Assembly: GCA_045123185.1 (NCBI GenBank)
Contig: JBGVIL010000189.1
Location: 1 to 64,000 of the forward strand
From: UBA1231 sp045123185
Lineage (GTDB): Bacteria; Bacillota_I; Bacilli_A; ML615J-28; CAG-313
Reading direction: 5' to 3'
DNA: 64,000 nt
Shown: piece by piece, positions 49,404 through 58,643 of the stretch
Layout of the letters: each line of letters starts with the position of its first letter
Position numbering within the stretch: the stretch's first letter is position 1
Notes under the pieces: generated by a model
Told to the model about the DNA's origin: nothing
The model's input: only the letters and a program-made list of their open reading frames with translations
Databases searched by the model: none
Position numbers and translations under genes: made by a program

Positions 49404-51992
49404 ATGCCTAAAAAGAAAAATTATATCAATCAAAAAGAAGCAAAAAGATTTAACCCATCAATTAAAAATGGTTTAAGTGATGATCAAGTATATAATAGAA
49501 TGGAACAAGGGCTTAATAATATTGTTACAATGGGAAGTAATAAAACAATTCTCTCAATCATTATTAAGCATGTTTTTACGTTTTTTAATTTTATTTATCT
49601 AATTATATTCTTATTATTAATTTCTGCGAAAGTACCAATTTCTTACTATATTTTTGTATTTATTGTTGTATTCAATACGGTTATTGGTATTTACCAAGAA
49701 ATAAAATCAAAAAAAATAATTGATAAACTTTCTTTACAATCTGCACCTAATGCGATCGTGATTCGAAATGGTGAAAAGAAAGAAGTAAAAATTAATGAAA
49801 TTGTTCTAGACGATGTAATTTATTTATCACCTGGTAAAGCAATTCCAACTGACTCAATATTACAAGAAGGTGAAATTGAAGTTAATGAATCACAATTAAC
49901 TGGTGAATCTGTTCCAATTAGAAAAACAATTGGTGATACATTATATTCTGGAAGTTTTGTTGTTTCTGGAAACTGTTCAGCAATTGTTGAAAGAGTTGGT
50001 AAAGAAAATACCATGGAAAAGATTTCATCAGCTGCCAGAAAGTATAATAAACCAAAAAGTGAGATTATGCGTTCACTTAATTACTTATTAAAGTTTGTTG
50101 GTATTATTATTGTTCCGACAGCAATTATTCTTTATTGTATGGGAGAAGGAGTTCACTGGACAGGAACTTTCTTTGAAAAAATACCTCAATTCTTTAAAAG
50201 TTTTATCCATCATAGTGATACATATCAAACTACAATTATGGGAATGTCTGGGTCACTTACTGGAATGATTCCATCAGGATTAATTTTACTTACCACTATT
50301 GCGTTAGCTGTTGGTGTACGTCGATTAGGTTCAAACAATACATTAATTCAAGAAAACTATTGTATTGAAATGTTAGCTCACGTTGATGTATTATGTCTTG
50401 ATAAAACTGGAACTATTACAGACGGAACAATGACTGTGACAAGATTTATTGAAGCAAGACGTAGTGAATATAATGTTCCAGATATTGTTAGTTCTATGAA
50501 TTCAGCATTACAAGAAACTAATTCAACTGCACAAGCTTTAGAACATTACTTTGGCTTTGGTAAGAAATATCATCCAATATCTGTTGTTCCATTTACATCA
50601 GATAATAAATATAGTGCAGTTACATTTGATAAGTATGGAACATTTGTCCTTGGTGCACCAGAATTTGTTATGAAATCTGGTTATGAAAAGATTGAAGAAC
50701 AAGTAAATGAATATGCTAACCAAGGGTTAAGAGTACTTGCTCTTGCTCATTCAACAATTCCACTTAAAAATGGTAAATTACAAAGAGCTCCTAAACTTGT
50801 TGCGTTAATTTTAATTGAAGACCAAATTCGTCCAGAAGCATTTGATACAATCAAATTCTTTAAAGAAAATAATGTTCAAGTTAAAGTAATTTCTGGAGAT
50901 AACCCAGTTACTGTATCAGAAGTTGCGAAAAGAGTTGGAATTGAAAATGCCGAAGACTACATTAGTTTAGAAGGTTTAACTGATGAAGAAGTAGCGAATG
51001 TCGCTAATGCATATACAGTATTTGGCCGTGTTAAACCAAATCAAAAGAAGATCTTAGTGCAAGCTTTAAAAGCAGAAAAACATACAGTTGCAATGACTGG
51101 TGATGGTGTAAATGACATTTTAGCATTAAAAGAAGCTGACTGTTCAATTGCAATGGCATCAGGATGTGACGCCGTTAAGAACGTTGCTCAAGTTGTATTA
51201 TTAGATTCTAACTTTGCATCGATGCCAAAAGTAGTTGCAGAAGGAAGAAGAGTAATTAATAATATTCAACAAACAGCTTCACTTTTCTTAGTAAAGACAT
51301 TATTTACTATTTTAGTAACTAGCTTTGTAATATTTGGTGTTATTAAAACATTCTCACCTGATGGTGAAAGTAGTTATCCACTTGGTACTGCACAACTTAT
51401 GTTAATCGAACTTTTCGCAATTGGTATACCAAGTTTCTTCTTAGCACTTCAACCTAACAAAAATATTGTTACTGGGCACTTCTTGTGGAATGTAATCCGT
51501 AAATCTTTACCTGGTGCAATTACAATTGCTGTCCAAGTATTTATTACTTATCTAGTTTCTAAAAAACTTGGATTCTCAATGTTAGATATTAAGACAATTA
51601 TTTCCTTTACTGCAACAACTACTTGTTTACTAATCCTTTATATGGCATGTCGACCATTTAATAAATGGAAAGCTGGTATGTTTGTTTTCTTAGTAACTTG
51701 TTGTATTGTGTTATTTAGTTTATCACTACTTGATGTAAGTATTACCATCAAACTATTTAAGAAAGTAATTGAGCTTGATTTTAGAACATTATTTGCATAT
51801 TACCCATTGTATAAAGACAATATCACATATTATGATTGTAACCCATTATTACTTGCGGTGTCGCTAGCTGCAATCTCATATGTTATTATTATTATCATTA
51901 ACTCTGTAATTAACTTCTTAGTTGAGTTTATTGAAACAAGAAAGATTATTCGTAAGCTTCGTGAAACGGAAGAAGAAGAGTTTAAATATTAA
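49404..51992 (+). CDS. Cation-translocating P-type ATPase (CtpE-like)
   Basis: A membrane ATPase of 862 residues. The actuator motif LTGESVPI lies near residue 165, the phosphorylated Asp in CLDKTGTITDG near 332, and the hinge TGDGVNDILALKEADCSIAMASG near 566. About ten membrane helices are expected. Helix 4 reads GMIPSGLILLTTIALAVG where classical SERCA-type pumps have PEGL. The overall layout resembles the CtpE-like HAD-IC ATPases of Actinobacteria and Bacillota, proposed to move calcium (family knowledge). It lacks the metal-binding Cys motifs of P1B pumps. It is a single-gene unit with its own promoter and terminator. Confidence 0.9.
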   Translation: MPKKKNYINQKEAKRFNPSIKNGLSDDQVYNRMEQGLNNIVTMGSNKTILSIIIKHVFTFFNFIYLIIFLLLISAKVPISYYIFVFIVVFNTVIGIYQEIKSKKIIDKLSLQSAPNAIVIRNGEKKEVKINEIVLDDVIYLSPGKAIPTDSILQEGEIEVNESQLTGESVPIRKTIGDTLYSGSFVVSGNCSAIVERVGKENTMEKISSAARKYNKPKSEIMRSLNYLLKFVGIIIVPTAIILYCMGEGVHWTGTFFEKIPQFFKSFIHHSDTYQTTIMGMSGSLTGMIPSGLILLTTIALAVGVRRLGSNNTLIQENYCIEMLAHVDVLCLDKTGTITDGTMTVTRFIEARRSEYNVPDIVSSMNSALQETNSTAQALEHYFGFGKKYHPISVVPFTSDNKYSAVTFDKYGTFVLGAPEFVMKSGYEKIEEQVNEYANQGLRVLALAHSTIPLKNGKLQRAPKLVALILIEDQIRPEAFDTIKFFKENNVQVKVISGDNPVTVSEVAKRVGIENAEDYISLEGLTDEEVANVANAYTVFGRVKPNQKKILVQALKAEKHTVAMTGDGVNDILALKEADCSIAMASGCDAVKNVAQVVLLDSNFASMPKVVAEGRRVINNIQQTASLFLVKTLFTILVTSFVIFGVIKTFSPDGESSYPLGTAQLMLIELFAIGIPSFFLALQPNKNIVTGHFLWNVIRKSLPGAITIAVQVFITYLVSKKLGFSMLDIKTIISFTATTTCLLILYMACRPFNKWKAGMFVFLVTCCIVLFSLSLLDVSITIKLFKKVIELDFRTLFAYYPLYKDNITYYDCNPLLLAVSLAAISYVIIIIINSVINFLVEFIETRKIIRKLRETEEEEFKY

Positions 51993-52017
51993 GATGCATG
52001 AAAATGCATCTTTTTTT
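51991..52017 (+). terminator. Terminator after the P-type ATPase gene
   Basis: AAGATGCAT and ATGCATCTT form a 9-bp stem around GAAA, followed by seven T residues in all. Confidence 0.9.
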
Positions 52018-52081
52018 GTGTTTAAATCTATACCAAATAGTAATAATTGCGTATGATAAAGTAGATTAAGGAGGGGATCAA

Positions 52082-52843
52082 GTGTCAAAGTTAGTTGAGT
52101 TAAAAGATATTCATAAAGTCTTTTATTCAGAATCTGGCAAGGTAGAATCAATCAAACATTTAGATTTATCGTTATCAAAAGGTGAAATCATTGGTATTGT
52201 TGGACCTAGTGGTAGCGGAAAATCAACGATTCTGAATTTAATATCTGGGTTAATTGTTCCAACATCAGGAAGTGTCGAAGTAAATGGCAGTGTTGGTTAT
52301 ATGTTTCAAAAAGATCATTTATTAGAATGGCGGAATGTTTTGGATAATATTTTAATTGGTTTAGAAATTCAAAAAAAGAAAACACCAGAAAATATCAAAA
52401 AAGTAATTGATTTAACATATAAATATGGAATGGGTGACTTTATTCACAACTATCCTTTGGAATTATCGGGCGGAATGAGACAAAGGATAGCATTAATCAG
52501 AACTCTTGCATTACAACCAGATATTTTATTATTAGATGAACCGTTTTCTGCACTTGACTATCAAACAAGACTTGAAGTATGTGATGATGTTCATAAGATT
52601 ATTAAGGAACAACATATTTCAGCAATCTTAGTAACTCATGATATAAGTGAAGCAATCTCAATGTGTGATAAGATTATTGTTTTGTCTAAAAGACCAGCAA
52701 GTATTAAAAAAGTTTATGAATTAAAAAATGTATTTGGAAATAATTTAACTCCTTTAACTATACGAAAACATCCTCTTTTTAGTCAATATTTTGATTCAAT
52801 ATGGGAAACATTAGGTGATACATTCGATGAAACAAAAAAATGA
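52082..52843 (+). CDS. NitT/TauT-type ABC transporter ATPase
   Basis: A cytoplasmic ATPase of about 253 residues in the SsuB/TauB/ThiZ group. Walker A GPSGSGKST begins near residue 42, the Q-loop is GYMFQKDHLLEW near 80, the signature LSGGMRQRIALIRT near 129, Walker B ILLLDEPFSALD near 150 and the H-loop VTHDISEA near 183. It starts at GTG behind GGAGGGGAT. The gene ends at TGA, rare in this window, immediately followed by an in-frame TAA. It overlaps the permease gene by 17 bases. The three-gene operon carries ATPase, permease and binding protein in that order. Confidence 0.9.
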   Translation: MSKLVELKDIHKVFYSESGKVESIKHLDLSLSKGEIIGIVGPSGSGKSTILNLISGLIVPTSGSVEVNGSVGYMFQKDHLLEWRNVLDNILIGLEIQKKKTPENIKKVIDLTYKYGMGDFIHNYPLELSGGMRQRIALIRTLALQPDILLLDEPFSALDYQTRLEVCDDVHKIIKEQHISAILVTHDISEAISMCDKIIVLSKRPASIKKVYELKNVFGNNLTPLTIRKHPLFSQYFDSIWETLGDTFDETKK

Positions 52844-53627
52844 TAATCCATATATTATTGAAAAACAAAAAGAAACAAGAAAAATAATTATTACAGAAAT
52901 AATTATTTTAATTTTGTTTGTTGGTTTATGGGAATTGTTTGCACGAGTTGGTTTAATCAATGATTTTTTATTTAGTTATCCAAGTGAAATATTACAACTA
53001 ATAGTGAATTACTTTAAAACTGGAGAGATTTATAAACATATTGGTATATCACTATTAGAAACAATTTTAGGTTTGTTGATTGGAACAATTATTGGTATAT
53101 TGATTGCAGTAATAATTTGGTGGTATCCTTTTTTGGCAAAAGTATTAGATCCATATTTAGTTGTTTTAAATGCTTTACCAAAGACTGCCCTTGCACCAAT
53201 TTTAATTATTTGGGCAGGAACTGGCGTTAAAGGAATTACTGTCGTTGCTGTGTCAATTTCATTAGTATTAACTGTTATTAGTTGTTATAATTATTTTATT
53301 AATGTTGAACTTGAAAAAATTAAAATGTTTAAATCTTTTGGTGCGAATAAATGGCAAATCTTATGGAAATTAATTATTCCGGCAAATATTCCCAATTTAA
53401 TTAATGTTATTAAAATTAATATTGGCATGACCTGGGTTGGTGTTATAGTTGGAGAATTCTTAGTTTCAAGAGCAGGTATTGGTTATTTAATAGTTTATGG
53501 GTCACAAGTATTTAAAATGGATGTTGTGATGGCTGGTGTTGTTATTTTAGCAATTATTGCGTTTGGAATGTATCAGATTGTTAGTATGATTGAAAATAGA
53601 ATACGTAAAAAAAGGGGGATTAGATGA
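52827..53627 (+). CDS. NitT/TauT-type ABC transporter permease
   Basis: The membrane subunit of the importer, 266 residues with six predicted helices. The EAA-type loop is FKSFGANKWQILWKLIIPANIP near residue 171, cited as a region; the core is SFGANKWQILWK. The C-terminal block GVIVGEFLVSRAGIGYLI is typical of SsuC/TauC/ThiX permeases. I chose the ATG at 52827 (MKQKNDNPY) over the GTG at 52815. The start lies inside the ATPase gene. The stop overlaps the binding-protein start by a few bases. Confidence 0.88.
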   Translation: MKQKNDNPYIIEKQKETRKIIITEIIILILFVGLWELFARVGLINDFLFSYPSEILQLIVNYFKTGEIYKHIGISLLETILGLLIGTIIGILIAVIIWWYPFLAKVLDPYLVVLNALPKTALAPILIIWAGTGVKGITVVAVSISLVLTVISCYNYFINVELEKIKMFKSFGANKWQILWKLIIPANIPNLINVIKINIGMTWVGVIVGEFLVSRAGIGYLIVYGSQVFKMDVVMAGVVILAIIAFGMYQIVSMIENRIRKKRGIR

Positions 53628-54619
53628 AAAAATTGTTATTGTTATTAACTTTAATTTCTTTAAGTATAAGTTTATTTAGTTGTAAGAAAAATAAAATGGA
53701 TGAAATTACGATTGCGGAAGTAACTCATTCCATATTTTATGCACCACAATATGTTGCAATAGCTAACGGATACTTTGAAGAAGTGGGAATTAAAGTCGAT
53801 TTAATCAATGCTGGAGGAGCAGATAAAGTAATGGCTGCATTATTATCAGGTGATGTTGATGTCGGTTTTTCTGGTCCAGAAGCAACCATCTATGTTAAAA
53901 ACAATGGTGAAGAAAACTACATGGTAAATTTCGCTCAAGTAACTAAAAGAGATGGTAGTTTTATTGTTGGAAGAACAAAAGATGATGAATTTGAACTAAG
54001 TGATTTAAAAGGTAAATCAATTTTAGGTGGTAGAAGTGGTGGAATGCCACTGATGAACTTAGAATATGTCTTAAAAGAAGTAGGACTAACAGTTGGGCGT
54101 GATAAAACTGGATTTGATGTATTAGTTAGAACGGATATTCAGTTTAACGCAATGGCAGGTGCGTTTGTACAAGGTGAAGGAGACTTTACTACGTTATTTG
54201 AACCAACTGCGTTAGGATTAGAAAAAGAAGGAAAAGGTTATGTTTTAACATCAGTAGGTAAGTATTCGCCAGAAGTACCATTTACATCTTACTATGTAAC
54301 AAAAGAATATTTAGAGGAAAATGAAGACTTATTACAAAGATTTACTAATGCGTTATATAAAGCTCAAAAGTTTGTAATGGAATCATCTGATTTAGAAGTT
54401 GCAGAAGCTATTCATTCATTCTTTACGGAAACTAGCTTAGAAGACCTAACTGAAGTAATAAGAAGATACCGTGAAGCTGATGTATGGTGCAGTACACCAT
54501 ATTTTAAAGAAGAAGGATTAAATCGTTTAATGGATATTATGGAAACTGCTAATGAACTAGAAAAAAGAGTTAATTTTAATGATATAGTTGATAATCGATT
54601 TGCGAATAACGTAAATTAA
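53624..54619 (+). CDS. NitT/TauT-type ABC transporter binding lipoprotein
   Basis: A 331-residue external binding protein of the NMT1/SsuA/ThiY fold. The lipobox LFSC gives a lipidated Cys near residue 20. Typical entries are FYAPQYVAIANGYFEEVGI near 38-56, ALLSGDVDVGFSGPEATIY near 73, and KGKSILGGRSGGMPLMNLEYVL, near 127, which matches the second ligand lobe (cited as regions). Possible substrates of this group are sulfonates, nitrate, thiamine precursors or riboflavin. No TPP or FMN riboswitch precedes the operon, so vitamin uptake has no extra support. The start overlaps the permease end by 4 bases. Confidence 0.86.
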   Translation: MKKLLLLLTLISLSISLFSCKKNKMDEITIAEVTHSIFYAPQYVAIANGYFEEVGIKVDLINAGGADKVMAALLSGDVDVGFSGPEATIYVKNNGEENYMVNFAQVTKRDGSFIVGRTKDDEFELSDLKGKSILGGRSGGMPLMNLEYVLKEVGLTVGRDKTGFDVLVRTDIQFNAMAGAFVQGEGDFTTLFEPTALGLEKEGKGYVLTSVGKYSPEVPFTSYYVTKEYLEENEDLLQRFTNALYKAQKFVMESSDLEVAEAIHSFFTETSLEDLTEVIRRYREADVWCSTPYFKEEGLNRLMDIMETANELEKRVNFNDIVDNRFANNVN

Positions 54620-54625
54620 AAATAG

Positions 54626-54658
54626 TTGATGCATAGATTAAATCTATGCATCAATTTG
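54626..54658 (+). terminator. Terminator of the NitT/TauT-type operon
   Basis: TTGATGCATAGAT and ATCTATGCATCAA form a perfect 13-bp stem around TAA, followed by a T-rich tail. Confidence 0.85.
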
Positions 54659-54660
54659 TT

Positions 54661-54688
54661 TTACAAATTAGATATAATTTGATATATT
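54661..54688 (+). promoter_or_regulatory. Possible promoter for the small kinase gene
   Basis: TTACAA (54661-54666) and TATATT (54683-54688) are 16 bases apart. Confidence 0.45.
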
Positions 54689-54708
54689 AGATATAGTAGG
54701 TAAATTAT

Positions 54709-55260
54709 ATGGAAAAGTTAATTGAAATAATCAAAAATAATAATATTCGCATAATCGCCATCGATGGAAGATGTGCAAGTGGTAAAACAACGTATAGTAA
54801 ACAACTAGCAAAAGAGTTAAATGCTGAAATAATTCACATGGATGACTTTTTTTTAAGTAACAATTTAAAAACCAAAGAAAGAATGAATGAAATTGGTGGT
54901 AACATTGACTATGCAAGATTTATTTCAGATGTTTTAGAAAAGTTAAAAACTAATAACAGTTTTACATATAAAAGATTTGATTGTAGTTCTCAGTCGTTAA
55001 CAGAAGAAATAAATATTAAAAATAATAGTTATGTTATTATAGAAGGTACTTATGCTCATCATCCACTATTTTTAAAGTATTATGATTATAAAGTATTTAT
55101 GACTGTTGCTGAAACTAAACAAATTAATCGTTTAGAAAAACGTAATCCAAAATTGTTAAATCGTTTTATTAATGAATGGATTCCTTTAGAAGAAAAGTAT
55201 TTTCAAACGTTAAATGTAAAAGAACAAGCTGATTATCTTATTGATACTAGTAATAGTTAA
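54709..55260 (+). CDS. Uridine kinase-like P-loop kinase
   Basis: A 183-residue cytoplasmic P-loop protein related to uridine/pantothenate kinases. Walker A is DGRCASGKTTYSKQL near residue 19, HMDDFFLS near 44 holds the catalytic Asp pair region, and VIIEGTYAHHP near 109 matches the Udk 'IEG' block. It is a distant paralog of the Udk at 44384 and lacks the RRIxRD lid motif. The substrate, likely a nucleoside or small alcohol, is unknown. No strong ribosome site is seen (TAGGTAAATT). Confidence 0.8.
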   Translation: MEKLIEIIKNNNIRIIAIDGRCASGKTTYSKQLAKELNAEIIHMDDFFLSNNLKTKERMNEIGGNIDYARFISDVLEKLKTNNSFTYKRFDCSSQSLTEEINIKNNSYVIIEGTYAHHPLFLKYYDYKVFMTVAETKQINRLEKRNPKLLNRFINEWIPLEEKYFQTLNVKEQADYLIDTSNS

Positions 55261-55319
55261 TTTAATGAAAAAAATATCAAAATATGTTATAATAAAGTAT
55301 AAATAATTATGGAGTTTTT

Positions 55320-56219
55320 ATGAAACATTATTTTATTATTAATCCTGCTGCAGGTCCAGAAGACAGCAGTATAAAATTAAAAGAACAAATTGAATCAATT
55401 TTTAAAGATAAGAGTGAACCTTATGAAATCTATATCACTAAAGCATCAGGTGAGTCATATAAAATAGCTCATGAAGTATCTAATAATTTAACTGAAGATA
55501 CAATTTTTTATGCTTGTGGTGGTGATGGAACTTGTTTTGATGTTATTAATGGTATAGTTGGAAAACCTTATGCACATTTTGGTATTATTCCAATTGGATC
55601 TTGTAATGACTTTTTAAAGACATTCCGTCCATTAGATTTTAAAAATGTTGAAAATGTTATTAATGGTGAATTAAAACCAATTGATATTGGTAAAGCAAAT
55701 GACTATTATTTCTTAAATGAAATTAATATTGGTTTTGATGCGAAAGTAAATGATGATTGTAATAATTCTAAAGTTAAGAATAAAAGTGTTAAAAGAGCAT
55801 ATCGTAATGCGATTATTAAAAACTTTTTCTCTAAACTTGGTGATAAACTAACAATTACTTTTGATAATGGTAGTGTTGATTATCATTCATTGTTATTAGT
55901 TGCTGCAAACGGTCAATATTATGGTGGTAAATATAATTGTGCTCCATACGCAAAAGTTGATGATGGTAAATTAGATTTAGTTGTTGTTCGAAAAATTAGT
56001 CGATTAAAATTTTTAGGTTTAATTAAAAAGTATGAAAAAGGTGAACACCTTGACATGCCAAAACTTAAGAAAATTATTGATTACCGATTAGAAAACAAAT
56101 TAACTATTAAATCGGATAAACCTCTTTGTGCATGTTTAGATGGTGAGATTTTCTATTGGGATAAAATTCAAGTTGAAGTTCTTCCTAAAGTAATTAAAAT
56201 GATTTTCCCTAAGGAATAG
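55320..56219 (+). CDS. Diacylglycerol kinase-like lipid kinase (YegS/DagK family)
   Basis: A 299-residue cytoplasmic or membrane-associated kinase. The family nucleotide site is ACGGDGTCFDVINGI near residue 65 (GGDGT core). GIIPIGSCNDFLKTF near 90 and the later blocks NEINIGFDAKV near 136 and LLLVAANGQYYGGKYNCAPYAKVDDGKLDLVV (region near 190-221) fit DgkB/YegS enzymes. It phosphorylates diacylglycerol or related lipids to recycle phosphatidate for the CdsA pathway (inference from family). TATAAT at 55288 may be its -10 box, though the -35 is poor. ung follows after 2 bases. Confidence 0.9.
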   Translation: MKHYFIINPAAGPEDSSIKLKEQIESIFKDKSEPYEIYITKASGESYKIAHEVSNNLTEDTIFYACGGDGTCFDVINGIVGKPYAHFGIIPIGSCNDFLKTFRPLDFKNVENVINGELKPIDIGKANDYYFLNEINIGFDAKVNDDCNNSKVKNKSVKRAYRNAIIKNFFSKLGDKLTITFDNGSVDYHSLLLVAANGQYYGGKYNCAPYAKVDDGKLDLVVVRKISRLKFLGLIKKYEKGEHLDMPKLKKIIDYRLENKLTIKSDKPLCACLDGEIFYWDKIQVEVLPKVIKMIFPKE

Positions 56220-56221
56220 TA

Positions 56222-56884
56222 ATGAACAGTTGGGATTTAATTATTAAGAAAGAATTAGAAAAGACATATTTTTCTTCTCTTTTAAACCGGATTAAATTAG
56301 AACGTCTTACGAATGTAATCTATCCTTTGGAAGAAGATGTTTTTAAAGCTTTAACCCTAACGCCAATTCAAGACGTAAAAGTAGTTTTACTTGGACAAGA
56401 TCCTTATCATGAACCCGGTCAAGCCTGTGGACTTGCGTTTAGTGTTCCACGTGGCGAAAAAATACCACCAAGTTTAAGAAACATTTATAAAGAGTTAAAT
56501 AGTGATTTAGGTATTGAAATACCTTGTCATGGTGATATTAGTAATTTACAAAAAGAAGGCGTTCTTTTGTTAAATACAGTTTTAACTGTAAAAGAACACC
56601 TTGCAATGAGTCATCACAATTATGGTTGGCAACAATTTACTGATGTCTTAATTAATGAATTAAATAAAGAAAATCATCCAATTGTTTTTATATTGTTGGG
56701 TAATTATGCCAAAACAAAGAAACAATTGATTACTAATCCAATTCATCATATTATTGAAGGTGTTCATCCATCACCTTTATCTGCAAACAGAGGATTCTTT
56801 GGAAGTAAGATTTTCTCTAAAACTAATCAATTATTAGAAAAAGATAATATAAAACCAATTAATTGGAATGTCATAAATCAATAG
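56222..56884 (+). CDS. ung: Uracil-DNA glycosylase Ung
   Basis: A family-1 enzyme of 220 residues that removes uracil from DNA in base excision repair. The catalytic water-activating loop is GQDPYHEPGQACGLAFSV near residue 58, LLNTVLTV lies near 117, and the DNA-intercalating loop is HPSPLSANRGFFGSKIF near 181. All key residues are present. It follows the lipid kinase gene after two bases and is co-transcribed. A short hairpin terminator overlaps its stop codon. Confidence 0.96.
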   Translation: MNSWDLIIKKELEKTYFSSLLNRIKLERLTNVIYPLEEDVFKALTLTPIQDVKVVLLGQDPYHEPGQACGLAFSVPRGEKIPPSLRNIYKELNSDLGIEIPCHGDISNLQKEGVLLLNTVLTVKEHLAMSHHNYGWQQFTDVLINELNKENHPIVFILLGNYAKTKKQLITNPIHHIIEGVHPSPLSANRGFFGSKIFSKTNQLLEKDNIKPINWNVINQ

Positions 56885-56906
56885 ACCACTAAGTGGTCTA
56901 TTTTTC
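56881..56906 (+). terminator. Terminator after ung
   Basis: ATAGACCAC and GTGGTCTAT form a 9-bp stem around TAA, followed by T residues. Confidence 0.88.
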
Positions 56907-56953
56907 TTTGTCATAAACTGATTATAATTGTATATAATTAAATAGGTGAAACA

Positions 56954-58117
56954 ATGAAAAAACTATTTAGTTTGTTAAGTATTATTGGTATTATAGTAAT
57001 GGGATTTACTACTAAAGTAAATGGAGAAGAGCCCGTTGTTTTATATGATGATTACAATTTAGCAAAATCAGCAATCCTAATAGAATCATCATCAAATAAA
57101 GTATTAAAAGAAGAAAATAGTAAAATTAGACTCCATATGGCAAGTATGACCAAAGTCATGTCTTTAATTTTAATCTTTGAAGCACTAGAAGATGGCAGAT
57201 TAACTTTAGATCAAATGATAACAACATCAGAGAATGCTGCATCAAAAGGTGGATCACAAATCTTTTTAGCTGTTGGCGAACAGATGTCGGTTGATGATTT
57301 GATTAAAAGCATATGTATTGCATCTGCAAACGACGCAACTGTTGCTCTTGCAGAACATATTGCAGGAAGTGAGACAGCCTTTGTTCAAAGAATGAATCAA
57401 ATGGTTAAGAAACTTGGTTTAGTTGACACAAACTATGCTAATTCTACTGGACTTCCAACAACAAGTCCACATTACACGACTGCTTATGATATGGCCATCA
57501 TCGCAAGCTATCTAATCAACAATTATCCAAAAGTCTTAGAATATACATCTAAATACGAAGATTATATAAGAAAAAACACCCCTAAACAATTCTGGCTTGT
57601 CAATACTAACAAAATGGTTAAAAACATACCTGGTGTTGACGGTTTAAAGACTGGTTGGATTGAATCTGCTGGATACTGTTTAACATGTACGAAAATGGAA
57701 AATGGTTTAAGATTAATTACTGTTGTAATGGGGTCTAAAACAGTAGGTTTAAGAACTAAAAAAACATTAGAACTATTAAATTATGGTTTTAGTAATTTTG
57801 AATATCAATTATTGTTAAAAGAATCATCAATTGTTAAAACAAATAATGATATGTTAATTAAACCAAATGAATATCATGTTGTAACATCAAAAGACTTTGG
57901 TGTGGTAGTACCAAAAAATAGTACTATCAAAGATTATGATATCAAAATTAAATTAGACTATAAAAAAATTAGTAATTATGAAACTAAAGATATTGGTATA
58001 TGTGAGTTTTATCATGAAGGAGTATTAATTGGAACAGTACCACTTAATATTTTAGAACAAACAGAAAAACTCTCTTTTTGGGAACTCTTTAAACAAATGA
58101 TTGAGTCAATAATTTAA
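56954..58117 (+). CDS. dacF: D-alanyl-D-alanine carboxypeptidase, DacF type
   Basis: A secreted penicillin-binding protein that trims the terminal D-Ala from peptidoglycan stems. A signal peptide covers about residues 1-24. The nucleophile motif SMTK lies near 64, SAN near 124 (IASANDATVAL), and KTG near 232 (GLKTGWIESAG). The C-terminal beta domain runs from about 270 to 365, with a final hydrophobic-amphipathic tail (SFWELFKQMIESII) for membrane attachment. The 387 residues match DacF/DacB. Its place just upstream of spoIIAA-spoIIAB-sigF matches the B. subtilis dacF-spoIIA order. This supports a role in spore cortex or septum peptidoglycan rather than general growth. Confidence 0.92.
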   Translation: MKKLFSLLSIIGIIVMGFTTKVNGEEPVVLYDDYNLAKSAILIESSSNKVLKEENSKIRLHMASMTKVMSLILIFEALEDGRLTLDQMITTSENAASKGGSQIFLAVGEQMSVDDLIKSICIASANDATVALAEHIAGSETAFVQRMNQMVKKLGLVDTNYANSTGLPTTSPHYTTAYDMAIIASYLINNYPKVLEYTSKYEDYIRKNTPKQFWLVNTNKMVKNIPGVDGLKTGWIESAGYCLTCTKMENGLRLITVVMGSKTVGLRTKKTLELLNYGFSNFEYQLLLKESSIVKTNNDMLIKPNEYHVVTSKDFGVVVPKNSTIKDYDIKIKLDYKKISNYETKDIGICEFYHEGVLIGTVPLNILEQTEKLSFWELFKQMIESII

Positions 58118-58156
58118 TGACAAATAAAACTAAATTGAATAAATAATAAAGATTAA

Positions 58157-58189
58157 ATAAAACAATTTGACAAAGTTCAATTGTTTTAT
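58157..58189 (+). repeat. AT-rich hairpin downstream of dacF
   Basis: ATAAAACAATT (58157-58167) and AATTGTTTTAT (58179-58189) are perfect 11-base inverted arms around an 11-base loop. No T tract follows, so it is not a clear terminator. Confidence 0.5.
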
Positions 58190-58212
58190 CCAAAATAATA
58201 ATAATTAAAAAT

Positions 58213-58250
58213 AAAAGGTTTTTGACTAATAATGTCGAAGACCTTTTTTT
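58213..58250 (+). terminator. Terminator between dacF and spoIIAA
   Basis: AAAAGGTTTTTGAC (58213-58226) and GTCGAAGACCTTTT (58234-58247) form a 14-bp stem with two G-U pairs, followed by T residues. It separates dacF from the spoIIA genes; no clear SigH or SigF promoter could be placed after it. Confidence 0.8.
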
Positions 58251-58292
58251 GATTTATGATATTTGTTAAAATTGTAAAGGTGAGGTGGAAAG

Positions 58293-58643
58293 ATGAGTTT
58301 AAGTGTACAAATGACAGTTAGAAGTAGTACTTTGGTAATGAGACTAAGTGGTGATTTAGATCAAGCAAGTAGTGAAAGTTTAAAAAGAAGAGTGGTTGAC
58401 ATTATTGATAAGTATTATATTAAAAATTTAATTATTAATTTAGAACAAGTACCATTTATGGATAGTAGTGGTATCGGTTTTTTAATAGGGAGATATACCC
58501 AAATTAAAAACCGAAGAGGTAAAATTATTGTTTGTTCAATGAATGAAATGATCGAGAGAATTTTTAATTTATCAGGATTGAAAAGAATTTGTTATGTTGC
58601 GAGAAACGAAGATGAAGCAACTAAATATTTGGAGGTAGCTTAA
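58293..58643 (+). CDS. spoIIAA: Anti-anti-sigma factor SpoIIAA
   Basis: A 116-residue STAS protein that frees SigF by binding the anti-sigma factor SpoIIAB in the forespore. The phosphorylation site is S58 in FMDSSGIGFLIGRY, at the same number as B. subtilis Ser58. The fold ends with MIERIFNLSGLKRI, as in the B. subtilis protein, and the length is the same. GAGGTGG precedes the ATG. The stop overlaps the spoIIAB start by one base. The SpoIIE phosphatase that would activate it is not in this window. Confidence 0.95.
   Translation: MSLSVQMTVRSSTLVMRLSGDLDQASSESLKRRVVDIIDKYYIKNLIINLEQVPFMDSSGIGFLIGRYTQIKNRRGKIIVCSMNEMIERIFNLSGLKRICYVARNEDEATKYLEVA

Noticed and set aside
51993..52081. TPP or FMN riboswitch before the NitT/TauT-type importer
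   Set aside because: The gap is under 90 bases and holds only a terminator and an AT-rich stretch; no conserved aptamer motifs are present.
52800..52860. Possible frameshift joining the ABC ATPase and permease genes
   Set aside because: The overlap is only 17 bases, both proteins are complete with their family termini, and separate subunits are normal.
58118..58292. SigH or SigF promoter before spoIIAA
   Set aside because: I could not find AGGANNT/GAAT-type boxes at correct spacing that do not lie within the terminator stem, so none is called.
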